64,000 nt of DNA, from contig JAOPYI010000115.1 of NCBI GenBank assembly GCA_025964675.1, positions 1 to 64,000 on the forward strand, written 5' to 3'. Source of the DNA: Sphaerisporangium sp. GTDB taxonomy: Bacteria > Actinomycetota > Actinomycetes > Streptosporangiales > Streptosporangiaceae. The number at the start of each line of letters is the position of its first letter. Position 1 is the first letter of the stretch. The position numbers and the translations under genes are program-made. Shown here in pieces: positions 25,879 through 35,485 of this stretch. The notes beneath the pieces are model-generated. The model had not been told where the DNA came from. It searched no databases and was given only the letters and a program-made list of their open reading frames with translations.

Positions 25879-27297
25879 ATGGCACTCGCCTTCCAACTCG
25901 CCGTGGGGCTGGCCGCCGGGCTGGTCATCGGCTTCGTCCTCGGGCGGGCGCGGGCGACGGCCCGGGCCTCGGAGGCCGAGAGCAGGGCCGCCCTCGCCGA
26001 GGCCCGGGCGCAGGCCGCCGAGGACAAGGTGGCCTACGTCGAGGAGCAGATGACCCAGCGCTTCCAGTCACTGTCCACGCGGGCGCTCGACGTCAACAAC
26101 CTGCGCTTCCTGGAGCTGGCCGAGGGCCGGCTCGCCACGTCCCGTGCCGACGCGGCCGGCGATCTGGAACAGCGCAGGCAGGCCGTGGAGAACCTCGTCG
26201 CCCCCCTGCGGGAGACCCTGGCCAAGGTGCAGGACCAGCTCCGCGACAGCGACACCGGCCATCGCATCGCCCAAGCCGAGCTGGGCAAGCAGATGGAGTT
26301 CGTACGGCAGAGCTCCGAGCAGCTCAAGACGCAGACGTCCGCCCTGGTACGGGCGCTGCGGCGGCCGGAGGCACGTGGCCGCTGGGGAGAGCTTCAGCTG
26401 CGCAGGGTCGCCGAGATCGCCGGCATGGCGAGGTTCTGCGACTTCGACGAGCAGGCCAGCGCCACCACCCCGGACGGGGTCGTACGGCCGGACATGGTGG
26501 TCAGGCTGGCGGGCGGCAAGAACATCATCGTCGACTCCAAGGTCTCGCTCGCGGCCTACCTGGAGGCCGCCGAGGCCGGTGAGAGCGACATGCAGGAGGC
26601 GCGGCTCGACGCCCACGCCCGCCACGTGCGCGAGCACGTCGACAGGCTGGCGTCCAAGGCGTACTGGCAGGCGTTCAGCCCGACGCCCGAGTTCGTGGTG
26701 CTGTTCATCCCCGGGGAGGCGTTCCTCGCCCCCGCGCTGGAACGCGACCCGAGCCTGCTGGAGCACGCCATGAAGAGGCGGGTCCACATCGCCACCCCCA
26801 CCACGTTGATCACCATGCTCCGCACGGCCCAGTACGCCTGGCAGCAGGAGGCGCTGAGCGAGAACGCCCGCGCGGTGTTCGACCTCGGCAAGGAGCTGTA
26901 CGAGCGGCTCGGCGCCATGGGGCGGAACGTCGACACGCTCGGCAAGGCGCTGAGCCGTGCCGTCGTGGCGTACAACAAGACGGTCGGCTCGCTGGAGAGC
27001 CGCGTGCTCGTCAGCGCCCGCAAACTCAGCGACCTGGGCGTGGTGGACGGCCCCCTCCCCCAGCCCGAGCTCGTCGAAGAACTCCCCCGGCAGCCCTCCC
27101 TGCCCGAACTCCTCGACGACGCCGACTCCGTAGGACCGATTGACGATGATGAGCCCGGTGAGCACGAGGGGGATGCCGTGGAACCACCGCATGGAGGGCA
27201 GCCGGGGGCAGAGACCCCGCAACCCCCGGGTGAAGAGACGGCAAGCCCGTTCCCGGCCCCTCGTGTGAACGGTAAGTTGGCGCGAGACTCGTCGTAG
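25879..27297 (+). CDS. rmuC: DNA recombination protein RmuC
   Basis: A 472-residue protein with an N-terminal membrane anchor (LAVGLAAGLVIGFVLG), a coiled-coil region to about residue 170, then the RmuC nuclease-like domain beginning ARGRWGELQLRRVAEIAGM and containing VDSKVSLAAYLEA. RmuC proteins limit inversion of short repeats and belong to the PD-(D/E)XK superfamily. The C-terminal 60 residues are an acidic, Pro-rich tail that is not part of the core. The start could also be ATG 25861; 25879 has a G-rich Shine-Dalgarno candidate and gives the cleaner membrane anchor. Confidence 0.92.
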   Translation: MALAFQLAVGLAAGLVIGFVLGRARATARASEAESRAALAEARAQAAEDKVAYVEEQMTQRFQSLSTRALDVNNLRFLELAEGRLATSRADAAGDLEQRRQAVENLVAPLRETLAKVQDQLRDSDTGHRIAQAELGKQMEFVRQSSEQLKTQTSALVRALRRPEARGRWGELQLRRVAEIAGMARFCDFDEQASATTPDGVVRPDMVVRLAGGKNIIVDSKVSLAAYLEAAEAGESDMQEARLDAHARHVREHVDRLASKAYWQAFSPTPEFVVLFIPGEAFLAPALERDPSLLEHAMKRRVHIATPTTLITMLRTAQYAWQQEALSENARAVFDLGKELYERLGAMGRNVDTLGKALSRAVVAYNKTVGSLESRVLVSARKLSDLGVVDGPLPQPELVEELPRQPSLPELLDDADSVGPIDDDEPGEHEGDAVEPPHGGQPGAETPQPPGEETASPFPAPRVNGKLARDSS

Positions 27298-27347
27298 GGC
27301 CAGCCCGCCGGTCGCGAGGCCACCGACCAGGCTCGGAGGGGGCGACA

Positions 27348-27872
27348 GTGGTGACGCAGGAGCAAGCGAGACCGGGAGTCAGGCTGACGGCCCGGGGTGC
27401 CATCGCGCTCATTTTCGTGATCACGCTCGCCTCCGAGCCGACCGGGTCCACGCTGATCGTCGGGCTCGTCTTCTGCCTCGCCTGCGTGGCCGGCGTCCTG
27501 CTCGTGCAACCACGCGATCTACTGCCCTTGGTGGTGACGCCGCCTCTGATCTTCTTCGCGGCCAGCCTGATCAGCGCCGTGGTCGGCACGTTCGGCGCGC
27601 CGTCGATGGTCCAGGCGCTCGGCCTCGGCCTGTTCACGAGCCTGTCGGCGGCGGCGCCCTGGCTGTTCGGCGGCTCGGCGCTCGTGCTCGGCGCGGCCTG
27701 GTGGCGCGGCCTGCCCGCGGCCGTCAGCGAGCTCCGCGCCGAGCTGCGCGCGAGCCGCCCCGCCGCCGAGGCCAAGCCAAGGCAACCGACCGGCGAGCCG
27801 GCCTTCGCTCCGGAGCCGGAGGGCTATTTCGAGCCCCGCGTGTACGGATCTCCGAGGGAGCAGAAAGACTGA
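27348..27872 (+). CDS. DUF6542-type small membrane protein
   Basis: A 174-residue integral membrane protein. Four hydrophobic helices lie between residues 18 and 122, one being LIVGLVFCLACVAGVLLVQP, followed by a charged, Pro-rich cytoplasmic tail. I recognise the layout of the actinobacterial DUF6542 group, often found near rmuC or xseA; its function is unknown. GTG 27348 follows GGAGGG; GTG 27351 is an equally possible start. It is 50 bp after rmuC on the same strand. Confidence 0.75.
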   Translation: MVTQEQARPGVRLTARGAIALIFVITLASEPTGSTLIVGLVFCLACVAGVLLVQPRDLLPLVVTPPLIFFAASLISAVVGTFGAPSMVQALGLGLFTSLSAAAPWLFGGSALVLGAAWWRGLPAAVSELRAELRASRPAAEAKPRQPTGEPAFAPEPEGYFEPRVYGSPREQKD

Positions 27873-27901
27873 CGACCTCCCACGACAGACGCTCAGGCGC
27901 C

Positions 27902-28537
27902 ATGGCCACGCCTGCCGCGAAAGAGCCTCATCGTCGCGGCCCGGCCTCGCCGGCTGTGGTGGTCGTCGGCGAGTCAGCTGTGACCGCTTGCGCGGCGGAG
28001 CTGGCCGTACGGGTGCGCGCGGCGCGAGGCCGGTTGATCGCCGTGGATGGGCCGTCCGGGTCTGGCAAGACGACGATGGGGCGCGCGCTCGCGGGCGAGC
28101 TGGACGCGGCCCTGATCCATATGGACGATCTGTACCCAGGCTGGGACGGCCTGCGGGGCGGCGTCGAGCGGCTGGTCGAGTGGATCCTGCGCCCGCTCGA
28201 CGGCGGGGAGACCGCCCGCTGGCGGCGCTACGACTGGACGCTTGGGGCGTACGCCGAGTGGCACGAGCTGCCGCCGACGGAAACCCTGGTGGTCGAGGGC
28301 GTGGGAACCGGTGCGGTGGCCGCCGGGCCGTACACGTCGTTCCTGGTCTGGGTGGAGGCGTCACTCGCCGTACGCCGGACGAGGGCGCTGGGCCGCGACG
28401 GCGAGACCTACCGCCCGCACTGGGAGCGGTGGGCACGCCAGGAGGGGGCCTTCTTCGCCGCCGACCGCGTCAGGGACCGCGCCGACATGATCATCGTCAC
28501 CGAGGACGAGCCAGGGCGTTCGGCCGCAGGCCCGTGA
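27902..28537 (+). CDS. Uridine kinase-like P-loop NTPase
   Basis: A 211-residue P-loop kinase. Walker A IAVDGPSGSGKTTMG lies around residues 46-60, then HMDDLYPGWDG, the acidic substrate segment typical of uridine and related nucleoside kinases. The lid region is SLAVRRTRALGRDGETYRPHWERW. The true substrate is unknown; actinobacterial members are usually annotated only as (d)NTP kinase-like. The start ATG 27902 lies 29 bp after the preceding gene; an in-frame GTG at 27958 is possible. Convergent with ispH. Confidence 0.82.
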   Translation: MATPAAKEPHRRGPASPAVVVVGESAVTACAAELAVRVRAARGRLIAVDGPSGSGKTTMGRALAGELDAALIHMDDLYPGWDGLRGGVERLVEWILRPLDGGETARWRRYDWTLGAYAEWHELPPTETLVVEGVGTGAVAAGPYTSFLVWVEASLAVRRTRALGRDGETYRPHWERWARQEGAFFAADRVRDRADMIIVTEDEPGRSAAGP

Positions 28538-28594
28538 CCGGCCTGCCGCTGATGAGGTTCGACGTGCGCGGACAGGGGTCGGCTTGGGGGATGG

Positions 28595-29566
28595 TCAGCG
28601 GGCGCCGGCGCGTAGGTCGCGGCGGAGTTCGTGGGGCAGGGCGAAGCGCACGCTCTCGGCTACCGACTCGACCTCCTGGACATCGGCGAAGCCGTGGCCG
28701 GCGAGGCGGGCCAGGACTCCCTCGACGAGCTCCTCGGGGACCGACGCGCCACTGGTCAGGCCGACCGTGGTGACGCCCTCGAGCCACTCGTCCTGGATGA
28801 ACGAGGCGTTGTCCACCAGGTAGGAGGCGTCGGCCCCGGCGTCCTTCGCGACCTCGACGAGCCGCTTGGAGTTGGAGGAGTTGGTGGAGCCGACGACGAT
28901 GACGAGCTGCGACTCGCGGGCGATGTCCTTGACGGAGACCTGGCGGTTCTGCGTGGCGTAGCAGATGTCGTCGCTCGGGGGGTCGATGAGGTTGGGGAAA
29001 CGCTCCCTGAGCCGGGTGACGGTCTCGTTGGTCTCGTCGACCGACAGCGTGGTCTGGGAGAGCCAGACGAGCCGCTCGGGGTCGCGCACCTCGACGCGAT
29101 CGACCCCGTCGGAGCCGTCGACGAGCTGGATGTGCTGGGGAGCCTCCCCCGCGGTGCCCTCGACCTCCTCGTGGCCCTCGTGGCCGATGAGCAGGATGTC
29201 GTAGTCGTTGGACGCGAAGCGCTTGGCCTCGTTGTGCACCTTGGTGACCAGCGGGCAGGTGGCGTCGATCGTCTTCAGGGACCGCTGGGCGGCCTCCTCG
29301 TGGACGGCCGGGGCCACGCCATGGGCGGAGAAGACCACGATCGCGCCCTCGGGCACCTCGCCGGTCTCCTCGACGAAGATCGCGCCACGCTCCTCGAGGG
29401 TCTTGACCACGTGGGTGTTGTGGACGATCTGCTTGCGGACGTAGATCGGCGCGCCGTAGAGCTCCAGAGCCTTCTCGACCGCCTGGACGGCACGGTCGAC
29501 CCCCGCGCAGTAACCACGCGGCTTGGCTACCAGGACACGACGGGTCGCAGAGGTCTCCGGCATCAT
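28595..29566 (-). CDS. ispH: 4-hydroxy-3-methylbut-2-enyl diphosphate reductase
   Basis: A 323-residue [4Fe-4S] enzyme for the last step of the MEP pathway, making IPP and DMAPP. The three cluster cysteines sit in [23 protein letters not shown] and ICYATQNRQ. The catalytic glutamate and histidines are in [21 protein letters not shown] and [11 protein letters not shown]. The start [20 protein letters not shown] fits the family; either of two adjacent ATG codons could serve. With the isoprenyl pyrophosphate synthase gene at 60439 it covers two steps of isoprenoid and wall-lipid supply in this window. Confidence 0.97.
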   Translation of the reverse strand: MMPETSATRRVLVAKPRGYCAGVDRAVQAVEKALELYGAPIYVRKQIVHNTHVVKTLEERGAIFVEETGEVPEGAIVVFSAHGVAPAVHEEAAQRSLKTIDATCPLVTKVHNEAKRFASNDYDILLIGHEGHEEVEGTAGEAPQHIQLVDGSDGVDRVEVRDPERLVWLSQTTLSVDETNETVTRLRERFPNLIDPPSDDICYATQNRQVSVKDIARESQLVIVVGSTNSSNSKRLVEVAKDAGADASYLVDNASFIQDEWLEGVTTVGLTSGASVPEELVEGVLARLAGHGFADVQEVESVAESVRFALPHELRRDLRAGAR

Positions 29567-29704
29567 GGCCTCAATGCTACGTGCTCGTCGATTCCTTGCC
29601 AGCCATCCGCTTGGCTTCCGCCGTCACGCACCGTTTATCTGCTTTCCTATGCTTGAGGGAGTGTGTGATGGCCCCGCCCGTCCGCACCTTGACCCCATGC
29701 GGCA

Positions 29705-29720
29705 CAGTCTGGTCAGACTG
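29705..29720. promoter_or_regulatory. Perfect palindrome upstream of the lipid-droplet-like gene
   Basis: CAGTCTG-GT-CAGACTG is a 7-2-7 perfect dyad, 34 bp before the start of the gene at 29754. A further CCAGACT half-site follows at 29731. An operator is likely; the regulator is unknown. Confidence 0.45.
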
Positions 29721-29753
29721 GTCGTCCAATACCAGACTCTCTAGGGAGCCGGC

Positions 29754-30632
29754 ATGTCACTGACCGACATCGTCCGCACCATAGCCAAGAACGTCCGGCA
29801 CACCTTCTCCGCACCCAGCGAGCTGAAGGAGAAGGCCAAGGACCTGCCGCTCAACGTGCTGCAGACGGCGCTCACCGGGGTCGGCCAGGCTCTGATGCTT
29901 AGCGACCGCCTCCGTACCGGCGTCAAGCAGCTGCTGAGCGGCGACGACCGCGCGGCCTCCGAGGCACGGCCGGCCGCTCAGCCTTCGACGCCGCCGGTGG
30001 TCGAGGAGCGCGACGAGAAGCCCGCCAGGCGTGAGCCGGTCATCTTCGCGCCCCGTCCGAGCTCCGGCACGCCGGGAGAGAGCCTCAACGGCGCCACGCC
30101 GAAGGCCGAGCCCGCCGCCGAGCCCAAGCCCGCTCCTCCCACGCCCGAGGCCATGGCGGAGCCGGCTACGGCGACCGCGAAGGCGGAGACCGCGGCCCCC
30201 AAGGCCGGGACTCAGGCTCCGAAACCCGAGACTCCGGCTCCCAAGGCCGAGACTCCGGCTCCCAAGGCCGAGACCGTCACGGCGAAGGCCACGGCCGAGA
30301 CGGCGGCGACGAAGCCGCGGGCGCGCAAGCCCAGGGCCGAATCCGGCAAGCTCGCCGAGGCCGTACAGAACGCACCCGAGGCTCCGGCCTCCGCCGAGGC
30401 GGGCACGGCGGCGCCCAGCACCGCTTCGTCGCCGGTCGGCACGACCTCGACCCTCGCCGAGCCCCTGCCCGGCTACTCCGACCTCACCATGGCCTCCCTG
30501 CGAGCCCGGCTGCGCGGCAAGTCCGCCGACCAGCTTCGCTCCCTCATCGAGTACGAGCAGAAGACCACGGCCAGGGACGACATCGTCCAGATGTACGCCA
30601 AGCGCCTCGCCAAGCTGGAAAGCGGGGAATAG
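29754..30632 (+). CDS. Lipid-droplet-associated-type protein
   Basis: A 292-residue protein that I associate with the actinobacterial proteins annotated as lipid droplet-associated, usually beside xseA. It has three parts: an amphipathic N-terminus of 65 residues (SLTDIVRTIAKNVRHTF...LPLNVLQTALTGVGQAL), a disordered Ala-Pro-Lys-Glu region with near-tandem ETPAPKA units, and a C-terminal domain of about 50 residues that looks like a small helical SAP-like or Rho-N-like fold (LTMASLRARLRGKSADQLRSL). The function is not known; the lipid-droplet name comes from homologues. AGGGAG lies before the ATG. Confidence 0.65.
   Translation: MSLTDIVRTIAKNVRHTFSAPSELKEKAKDLPLNVLQTALTGVGQALMLSDRLRTGVKQLLSGDDRAASEARPAAQPSTPPVVEERDEKPARREPVIFAPRPSSGTPGESLNGATPKAEPAAEPKPAPPTPEAMAEPATATAKAETAAPKAGTQAPKPETPAPKAETPAPKAETVTAKATAETAATKPRARKPRAESGKLAEAVQNAPEAPASAEAGTAAPSTASSPVGTTSTLAEPLPGYSDLTMASLRARLRGKSADQLRSLIEYEQKTTARDDIVQMYAKRLAKLESGE
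30228..30269 (+). repeat. Two tandem 21-bp units in the Ala-Pro-Lys region
   Basis: GAGACTCCGGCTCCCAAGGCC occurs twice back to back (30228-30248 and 30249-30269), coding ETPAPKA twice. Degenerate further copies flank it. This is a slippage-prone coding repeat. Confidence 0.85.
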
Positions 30633-30658
30633 TCGCGGATGGTTTGTAGGCTGCCCGC

Positions 30659-31867
30659 ATGACGGCGAAGACCTCACCGGAGCAGCCACTGCCCATCCGC
30701 TCGGTGTTGCAGATGGTGGCGCAGTGGATCGGCAAGCTCGGCACGGTCTGGGCCGAGGGCCAGATCACCGACCTGTCCTCTCGAGGCGGCACGGTGTTCC
30801 TGACCCTGCGCGATCCTGTCGCCAACGTGTCCGCCCGCGTCACCTGCCCCCGCAACGTGTACGAGGCCACCGTCCCCCGGCCCGTGGACGGCGCGCGCGT
30901 GGTCGTGCTGGTCAAGCCCGACTTCTGGGTCAACAAGGGCTCGTTCGCGTTCACCGCCCTGGAGATCCGGCCGGTGGGCATCGGCGAGCTGCTGGCCAGG
31001 CTGGAGCGGCTCCGCCAGATCATCGTCGCCGAGGGCCTCGCCAACGCCGACCGAAAGCGCCGGCTGCCCTTCCTGCCGGGCACGATCGGCCTGATCTGCG
31101 GGCGTGACTCCGCGGCCGAGCGCGACGTGCTCGAGAACGCCCGCCGCCGCTGGCCCGCCGTGCGCTTCAAGGTCGAGGCGGTGGCCGTGCAGGGGCCGTA
31201 CGCCGTCGGCGAGGTCAGCGAGGCACTCCGCAAGCTCGACGCCGACCGCGAGATCGACGTGATCGTCATCGCCCGGGGCGGCGGCTCGCTGGAAGATCTG
31301 CTGCCGTTCTCCGACGAGTCGCTCGTGCGCGCCGTCTCGGCCTGCCGTACTCCGGTGGTCAGCGCCATCGGCCACGAGCAGGACAACCCCCTGCTCGACC
31401 TGGTCGCCGACGTCCGCGCCTCCACGCCGACCGACGCGGCCAAGAAGGTCGTACCCGACGTGGGCGAGCAGCTCGCCCTGGTCCGGCAGCTGCGCGACCG
31501 GGGGCGGCGCGTGGTGGTCGGCTGGCTGGACCGCGAGGCGTCCTGGCTGACGGCGGTACGCTCCCGGCCTTCGCTCTCCGACCCCGTGCGTGAGATCGAG
31601 CGGCGGGCCGAGCAGGTCGACGGGCTACGCGACCGGGCACGCCGCTGCCTCACCTCGTCGCTGGACCGCGCGGAGGACTCCCTTGGGCACCTGCGCGCCC
31701 GCCTGATCGCGCTCTCGCCCGCCGCCACTCTCGAACGCGGCTACGCCATCGTGCAGCTCCCCTCGGGCGAGGTCGTACGTCTAGCGGCCGGCGTGGGCGC
31801 GGGTGAGGAGCTGAGCGTGCGGTTCTCCGACGACCGGATCGACGTCACGGTGTCGAAGCCCGCCTGA
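30659..31867 (+). CDS. xseA: Exodeoxyribonuclease VII large subunit
   Basis: A 402-residue catalytic subunit of exonuclease VII, which degrades single-stranded DNA from both ends. The N-terminal OB fold ([23 protein letters not shown]) is followed by the nuclease domain with [36 protein letters not shown] and [17 protein letters not shown], all family landmarks. It is followed after 61 bp by xseB on the same strand. The start ATG 30659 is 26 bp after the preceding gene. Confidence 0.97.
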   Translation: MTAKTSPEQPLPIRSVLQMVAQWIGKLGTVWAEGQITDLSSRGGTVFLTLRDPVANVSARVTCPRNVYEATVPRPVDGARVVVLVKPDFWVNKGSFAFTALEIRPVGIGELLARLERLRQIIVAEGLANADRKRRLPFLPGTIGLICGRDSAAERDVLENARRRWPAVRFKVEAVAVQGPYAVGEVSEALRKLDADREIDVIVIARGGGSLEDLLPFSDESLVRAVSACRTPVVSAIGHEQDNPLLDLVADVRASTPTDAAKKVVPDVGEQLALVRQLRDRGRRVVVGWLDREASWLTAVRSRPSLSDPVREIERRAEQVDGLRDRARRCLTSSLDRAEDSLGHLRARLIALSPAATLERGYAIVQLPSGEVVRLAAGVGAGEELSVRFSDDRIDVTVSKPA

Positions 31868-32734
31868 GGCGAGCCGCTCACCCGCCGCCTGAGGCTGGAA
31901 CGCCGTCACTGCCCGTAGGGTGGTTTCCGTGGCTGAGGAGAAAGTCGAGACCCCGTCGTACGAGCAGGCCCGCGAGGAGCTGACCGAGGTGGTGCGGCGG
32001 CTGGAGACGGGCGGCCTCACCCTGGAGCAGTCCATCGAGCTCTGGGAGCGCGGCGAGAAGCTCGCCGCCATCTGCGAGGAGTGGCTCCAGGGGGCCCGGG
32101 TGAGGCTCGCCGCCGCGATGGCCCGGCGCGAGGAGCCCGGCGCCGAGCCGGAGAACGCCCCCTTCTGACCGCCTCTAGCTTGTATCACCGATGCGCTCGG
32201 CACCGGGATCGAGGTCGGCTTGGGCTGGGCCTTCAGCGAGCCGGCGAGCTGAGCCAGCTCGTCCCAGTCGGCCAGGCCGGTGACGACGACCGTCACGCCG
32301 GGCTTGATCAGCACGAGGCTGCGCTGGTTCTTGTCGGGACGGAAGCGCTCCTGCCAGGTCTCGCCGTTGATCTGCCTGGTTGCCGTCACCTTGTCGCTGT
32401 TGGCGAGGCGGTTGGCGAACTCCTGGCCGGGCTCGTCACTCTGTGCCAGCAGGGCGTGGGAGCGCCTGGCCGTCGCGAACCCCAGCCGCCAGGTGACGTA
32501 CTTCTTCTGGTCGACCTCGGAGCTGTTCGGCACCCAGTTGACGGGGACGGGATCTGGCACCCGCACCTCGTACGGCGCGACGCGGCGCAGGCTCGCCACG
32601 GTCATCGTGTAGTCGACCCTGGGGATGTGCTCCGTACGGCTCTGCGGCGCGATCAGCAGGAAGATCCCGACGATCGCCAGGCAGAACAGCACGGCGAAGA
32701 CGTATCCGTAGAACCCCTGGGTGAATCGCTGCAC
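31781..32734 (-). CDS. DUF4245-type membrane-anchored protein with a long antisense C-terminal extension
   Basis: The first 183 residues fit the DUF4245 family: an N-terminal TM ([19 protein letters not shown]) and an exported domain with [31 protein letters not shown] and [22 protein letters not shown]. The family normally ends about here, but the frame stays open to 31781, across xseB and the 3' end of xseA, adding about 130 residues that look like non-coding translation ([20 protein letters not shown]). A stop exists in an adjacent frame at about 32177, so a one-base shift would restore a normal end. A frameshift or tolerated stop loss is suspected. Function unknown. Confidence 0.75.
   Translation of the reverse strand: MQRFTQGFYGYVFAVLFCLAIVGIFLLIAPQSRTEHIPRVDYTMTVASLRRVAPYEVRVPDPVPVNWVPNSSEVDQKKYVTWRLGFATARRSHALLAQSDEPGQEFANRLANSDKVTATRQINGETWQERFRPDKNQRSLVLIKPGVTVVVTGLADWDELAQLAGSLKAQPKPTSIPVPSASVIQARGGQKGAFSGSAPGSSRRAIAAASLTRAPWSHSSQMAASFSPRSQSSMDCSRVRPPVSSRRTTSVSSSRACSYDGVSTFSSATETTLRAVTAFQPQAAGERLASGGLRHRDVDPVVGEPHAQLLTRAHAGR
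31929..32168 (+). CDS. xseB: Exodeoxyribonuclease VII small subunit
   Basis: A 79-residue partner of XseA. The all-helical body [35 protein letters not shown] is diagnostic. GTG 31929 follows AGGGTGG; GTG 31920 would add 3 residues. An opposite-strand reading frame (DUF4245 protein) runs across the whole gene. Confidence 0.96.
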   Translation: MAEEKVETPSYEQAREELTEVVRRLETGGLTLEQSIELWERGEKLAAICEEWLQGARVRLAAAMARREEPGAEPENAPF

Positions 32735-32806
32735 AACCAGGGAGAGTACCGGCCGGTGAGGGCGGCACGGGACGCGGCGCCACCGGTGCCGCGCCCGTGC
32801 GCCGCG

Positions 32807-33403
32807 CTAGGGGTGCCTGATCTGCCCGATGATCGTCAGGACGTCCTCGGCGAGCCTCCTGGCGGCGGCCACGTCCTCCGACAGCGCCACCTCGGACACG
32901 GCGGCGGCCAGCGCGCCGGTCACGACCAACACCAGGGCTCCTCTGTCGTCCTCGAAGAGGGCGGCGTTGCGCCTGGCCCACTGGCGCATGCGGTCGCGCA
33001 TGATGACCTCGAAGCCGGGAGGCCCGTCACCGCGCAGGAAGAGCGCGGCCAGCTCGCGGTCGTCGAAGCAGCCTTCGAGATAGGCGCGGGCGCCGGTGAT
33101 GAACAGCCGCATCGGGTCGGACTCGCCCTCGGCGCGCCCCGCCTGGACGGCCTGTTTCGTACGCGCTGTCTGGCGGGACTGGAACTCGTCGAAGAGCGTG
33201 AGGTACAGATCGGCCTTGCCGGAGAAGTGGTGGTAGAGGCTGCCGACGCTGGCGCCCGCGCGGGAGACGACGTCGGTGACCCCGGCCTCGGCGAAGCCGC
33301 GTGTGACGAAGATCTCCCTGGCGGCTTGCAGAAGGGCACCGCGCGTGGCGGCGCCACGCTCCGAGGTGCGCACAGTCACCGGTCGTTCCGTGTCACTGCT
33401 CAT
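32807..33403 (-). CDS. TetR family transcriptional regulator
   Basis: A 198-residue TetR-type repressor. The HTH domain runs RGALLQAAREIFVTRGFAEAGVTDVVSRAGASVGSLYHHFSGKAD at about residues 18-62 (the match is to the family pattern). The C-terminal ligand domain has no family-specific motif I can name. ATG 33403 is chosen; a start at 33445 would add 14 residues. It is divergent from glpX with 143 bp between, so control of glpX or itself is possible. No strong palindrome is visible there, so the target is open. Confidence 0.88.
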   Translation of the reverse strand: MSSDTERPVTVRTSERGAATRGALLQAAREIFVTRGFAEAGVTDVVSRAGASVGSLYHHFSGKADLYLTLFDEFQSRQTARTKQAVQAGRAEGESDPMRLFITGARAYLEGCFDDRELAALFLRGDGPPGFEVIMRDRMRQWARRNAALFEDDRGALVLVVTGALAAAVSEVALSEDVAAARRLAEDVLTIIGQIRHP

Positions 33404-33546
33404 GCAGGTGACAGTATCCCTCCGCCGACCGCGGAAGGGAGACAACTACGATCGTTGGAGTCGGCTGGATCAGAAAGCGGGGACCTGGTGGGCGCAGTAC
33501 AGGGCCTCCCGATCGCCGTTCGCACAACTTAGAGGGGCTTGTCACC

Positions 33547-34581
33547 ATGTCGGAACAGACGTCCGTACCCCCAGCGCTGGCCACCGCGGAGCGCGCGCCC
33601 GATCGCAACCTCGCCCTCGAGCTCGTCCGTGTCACCGAGGCGGCGGCGATGGCCGCGGCACGCTGGGTGGGCCGGGGCGACAAGAACGGCGCCGACGGCT
33701 CGGCGGTCAACGCCATGCGCCAGTTGATCAACACGGTGTCCATGGACGGCTGCGTGGTGATCGGCGAGGGTGAGAAGGACAACGCGCCGATGCTGTACAA
33801 CGGTGAGCGCGTGGGTGACGGCAGCGGCGCCGAGTGCGACGTGGCCGTCGACCCGATCGACGGCACGCGGCTGACCGCTCTCGGCATGCCCGACGCCATC
33901 TCGGTGATCGCCGTGAGCCCGCGCGGCTCGATGTACGACCCGTCCGCGGTGTTCTACATGGACAAGCTCGTGACCGGCCCCGAGGCTGCGGACGCGGTGG
34001 ACATCACCGCGCCCGTGGCCGCCAACATCGCGGCCGTGGCCGAGGCCAAGGGGGTGTCGCCGTCCGACGTCATGGTCGTCGTGCTCGACCGGCCCCGCCA
34101 CGAGGGGCTCGTCAAGGAGATCCGCGAGACAGGGGCGCGCATCAAGTTCATCACCGACGGCGACGTGGCCGGTGCGATCATGGCCGCTCGCCGGGACACC
34201 GGCATCGATCTGATGCTCGGCGTCGGCGGCACGCCCGAGGGAATCATCGCGGCGTGCGCCCTGAAGTGCCTGGGCGGCGTGATCCAGGGCAAGCTGTGGC
34301 CCCGCGACGACGACGAGCGCCGCCGGGCCCTCGACGCCGGGCATGACCTCGACCGCGTGCTCACCACCGACGACCTGGTGACCTCCGACGACGTCTTCTT
34401 CGCCGCCTCCGGCATCACCGACGGCGAGCTGATGGGCGGGGTCCGCTATCGCGGCGGGGTCGCGGTGACCCACTCCCTGGTCATGCGCGGCCGGTCCGGC
34501 ACGGTACGCAAGGTCGAGAGCGAGCACCAGCTCTGGAAGCTCCGCGCCTACAGCGCGATCAACTTCGACAGCGCCAGCTGA
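33547..34581 (+). CDS. glpX: Fructose-1,6-bisphosphatase class II
   Basis: A 344-residue gluconeogenic enzyme converting fructose-1,6-bisphosphate to fructose-6-phosphate. The metal and substrate motifs are [15 protein letters not shown] and [13 protein letters not shown], followed by [15 protein letters not shown], all typical of GlpX. GAGGGG precedes the ATG. In Actinobacteria GlpX is the main fructose bisphosphatase, so with pckG at 61350 this window carries two key gluconeogenic genes, although they are 27 kb apart. Confidence 0.97.
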   Translation: MSEQTSVPPALATAERAPDRNLALELVRVTEAAAMAAARWVGRGDKNGADGSAVNAMRQLINTVSMDGCVVIGEGEKDNAPMLYNGERVGDGSGAECDVAVDPIDGTRLTALGMPDAISVIAVSPRGSMYDPSAVFYMDKLVTGPEAADAVDITAPVAANIAAVAEAKGVSPSDVMVVVLDRPRHEGLVKEIRETGARIKFITDGDVAGAIMAARRDTGIDLMLGVGGTPEGIIAACALKCLGGVIQGKLWPRDDDERRRALDAGHDLDRVLTTDDLVTSDDVFFAASGITDGELMGGVRYRGGVAVTHSLVMRGRSGTVRKVESEHQLWKLRAYSAINFDSAS

Positions 34582-34583
34582 CC

Positions 34584-34618
34584 GCGCAGGCGCTGCAAAG
34601 CGCGATCAGGGCCTGCGC
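34584..34618. terminator. Possible bidirectional terminator after glpX
   Basis: GCGCAGGC and GCCTGCGC form an 8-bp stem with a 19-nt loop just after the glpX stop; the right arm lies in the last codons of the convergent gene. The stem is short and there is no T tract, so support is modest. Confidence 0.35.
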
Positions 34619-35295
34619 TTGGACCAGCCGCGCTTCGGCGGCTTCGGCGCCTTGGCGACGACGTTTCCCAACATGATCATGCCCGTGATCTCGATCACGG
34701 GGGCGTCCGGCGAGGCGGACTCCGGCACGTGGTTCTTCTTCCCCCCGAGCACGGCGGACGCGGGGATGATCACGCGTACGCCGTCGGGAACGATCAGCGT
34801 GAGCGTCGCCCCGACCACGGTGGCCTGCACCGTGATGTGGCTGCTCTGGAGCAGCGCCTCACGCAGGTCGAGCGTGACGCCGGTGCCGACGGCCGTCACC
34901 GAGTATCGCGAGGGGACCACCCAGCGGCCGTCGCGCTGCTCGGAGCGGAACAGCGCCATCACCGGCTCCCCGTCGGCGCGCAGGGGCTGCAGATGCGGGG
35001 GAAGCAGGTCGGCGGTGAGCGCGGCCAGCTCGCCCAGCGTGCGCGCCCTGTAGACGCCCTCGACGCGCTCCTCGTGCTCGGCGAGGGTGAGCCTGCCGTC
35101 CGCCACGGCGTCGCGCAGCACGGTGGCCACACGCTCACGATCGTCGTCGGAGGCCCTCAGGTCCTGCGGGGGCGGGCCCTGGCCGCTCTGGGGCGCGCTG
35201 AGGATGCCGGCCAGGAACTGCCGCAGAGCCGGGGCGCCCTGCTCGTGCCAACGGGCGCTCCAGCGCTCGTGACGCGCTCCGCGTTCGGCTTCCAC
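34606..35295 (-). CDS. DUF1707 domain protein with LiaF-like C-terminal domain
   Basis: A 229-residue soluble protein. Residues 40-95 carry the DUF1707 (SHOCT-like) pattern RASDDDRERVATVLRDAVADGRL, HEERVEGVYRARTLGEL. The second half has the repetitive beta-strand style of the LiaF-like C-terminal domain (TLDLREALLQSSHITVQATVVGATLTLIVPDGVRV). No TM is visible. Related proteins occur in cell-envelope stress modules, but their actions are unknown. GTG 35295 is chosen; a start at 35343 would add 16 unlikely residues. Convergent with glpX. Confidence 0.83.
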   Translation of the reverse strand: MEAERGARHERWSARWHEQGAPALRQFLAGILSAPQSGQGPPPQDLRASDDDRERVATVLRDAVADGRLTLAEHEERVEGVYRARTLGELAALTADLLPPHLQPLRADGEPVMALFRSEQRDGRWVVPSRYSVTAVGTGVTLDLREALLQSSHITVQATVVGATLTLIVPDGVRVIIPASAVLGGKKNHVPESASPDAPVIEITGMIMLGNVVAKAPKPPKRGWSKRRP

Positions 35296-35485
35296 GCCTC
35301 GACAGTAACCTCCACTGCGACCTCGACGAACCCCTATAGCCACGACTCGGCGGAATACCGGCAGGTACGAAGCACATCAGGAGAGAAGATCCGTCAGAAT
35401 TATCTGACTCGGCCCGTTCCGGCTGACCTGCCCATTACAGGCCGCCCGTGACGGTCGCCGACCCGTGCACGAAGGAGCCGACCGC

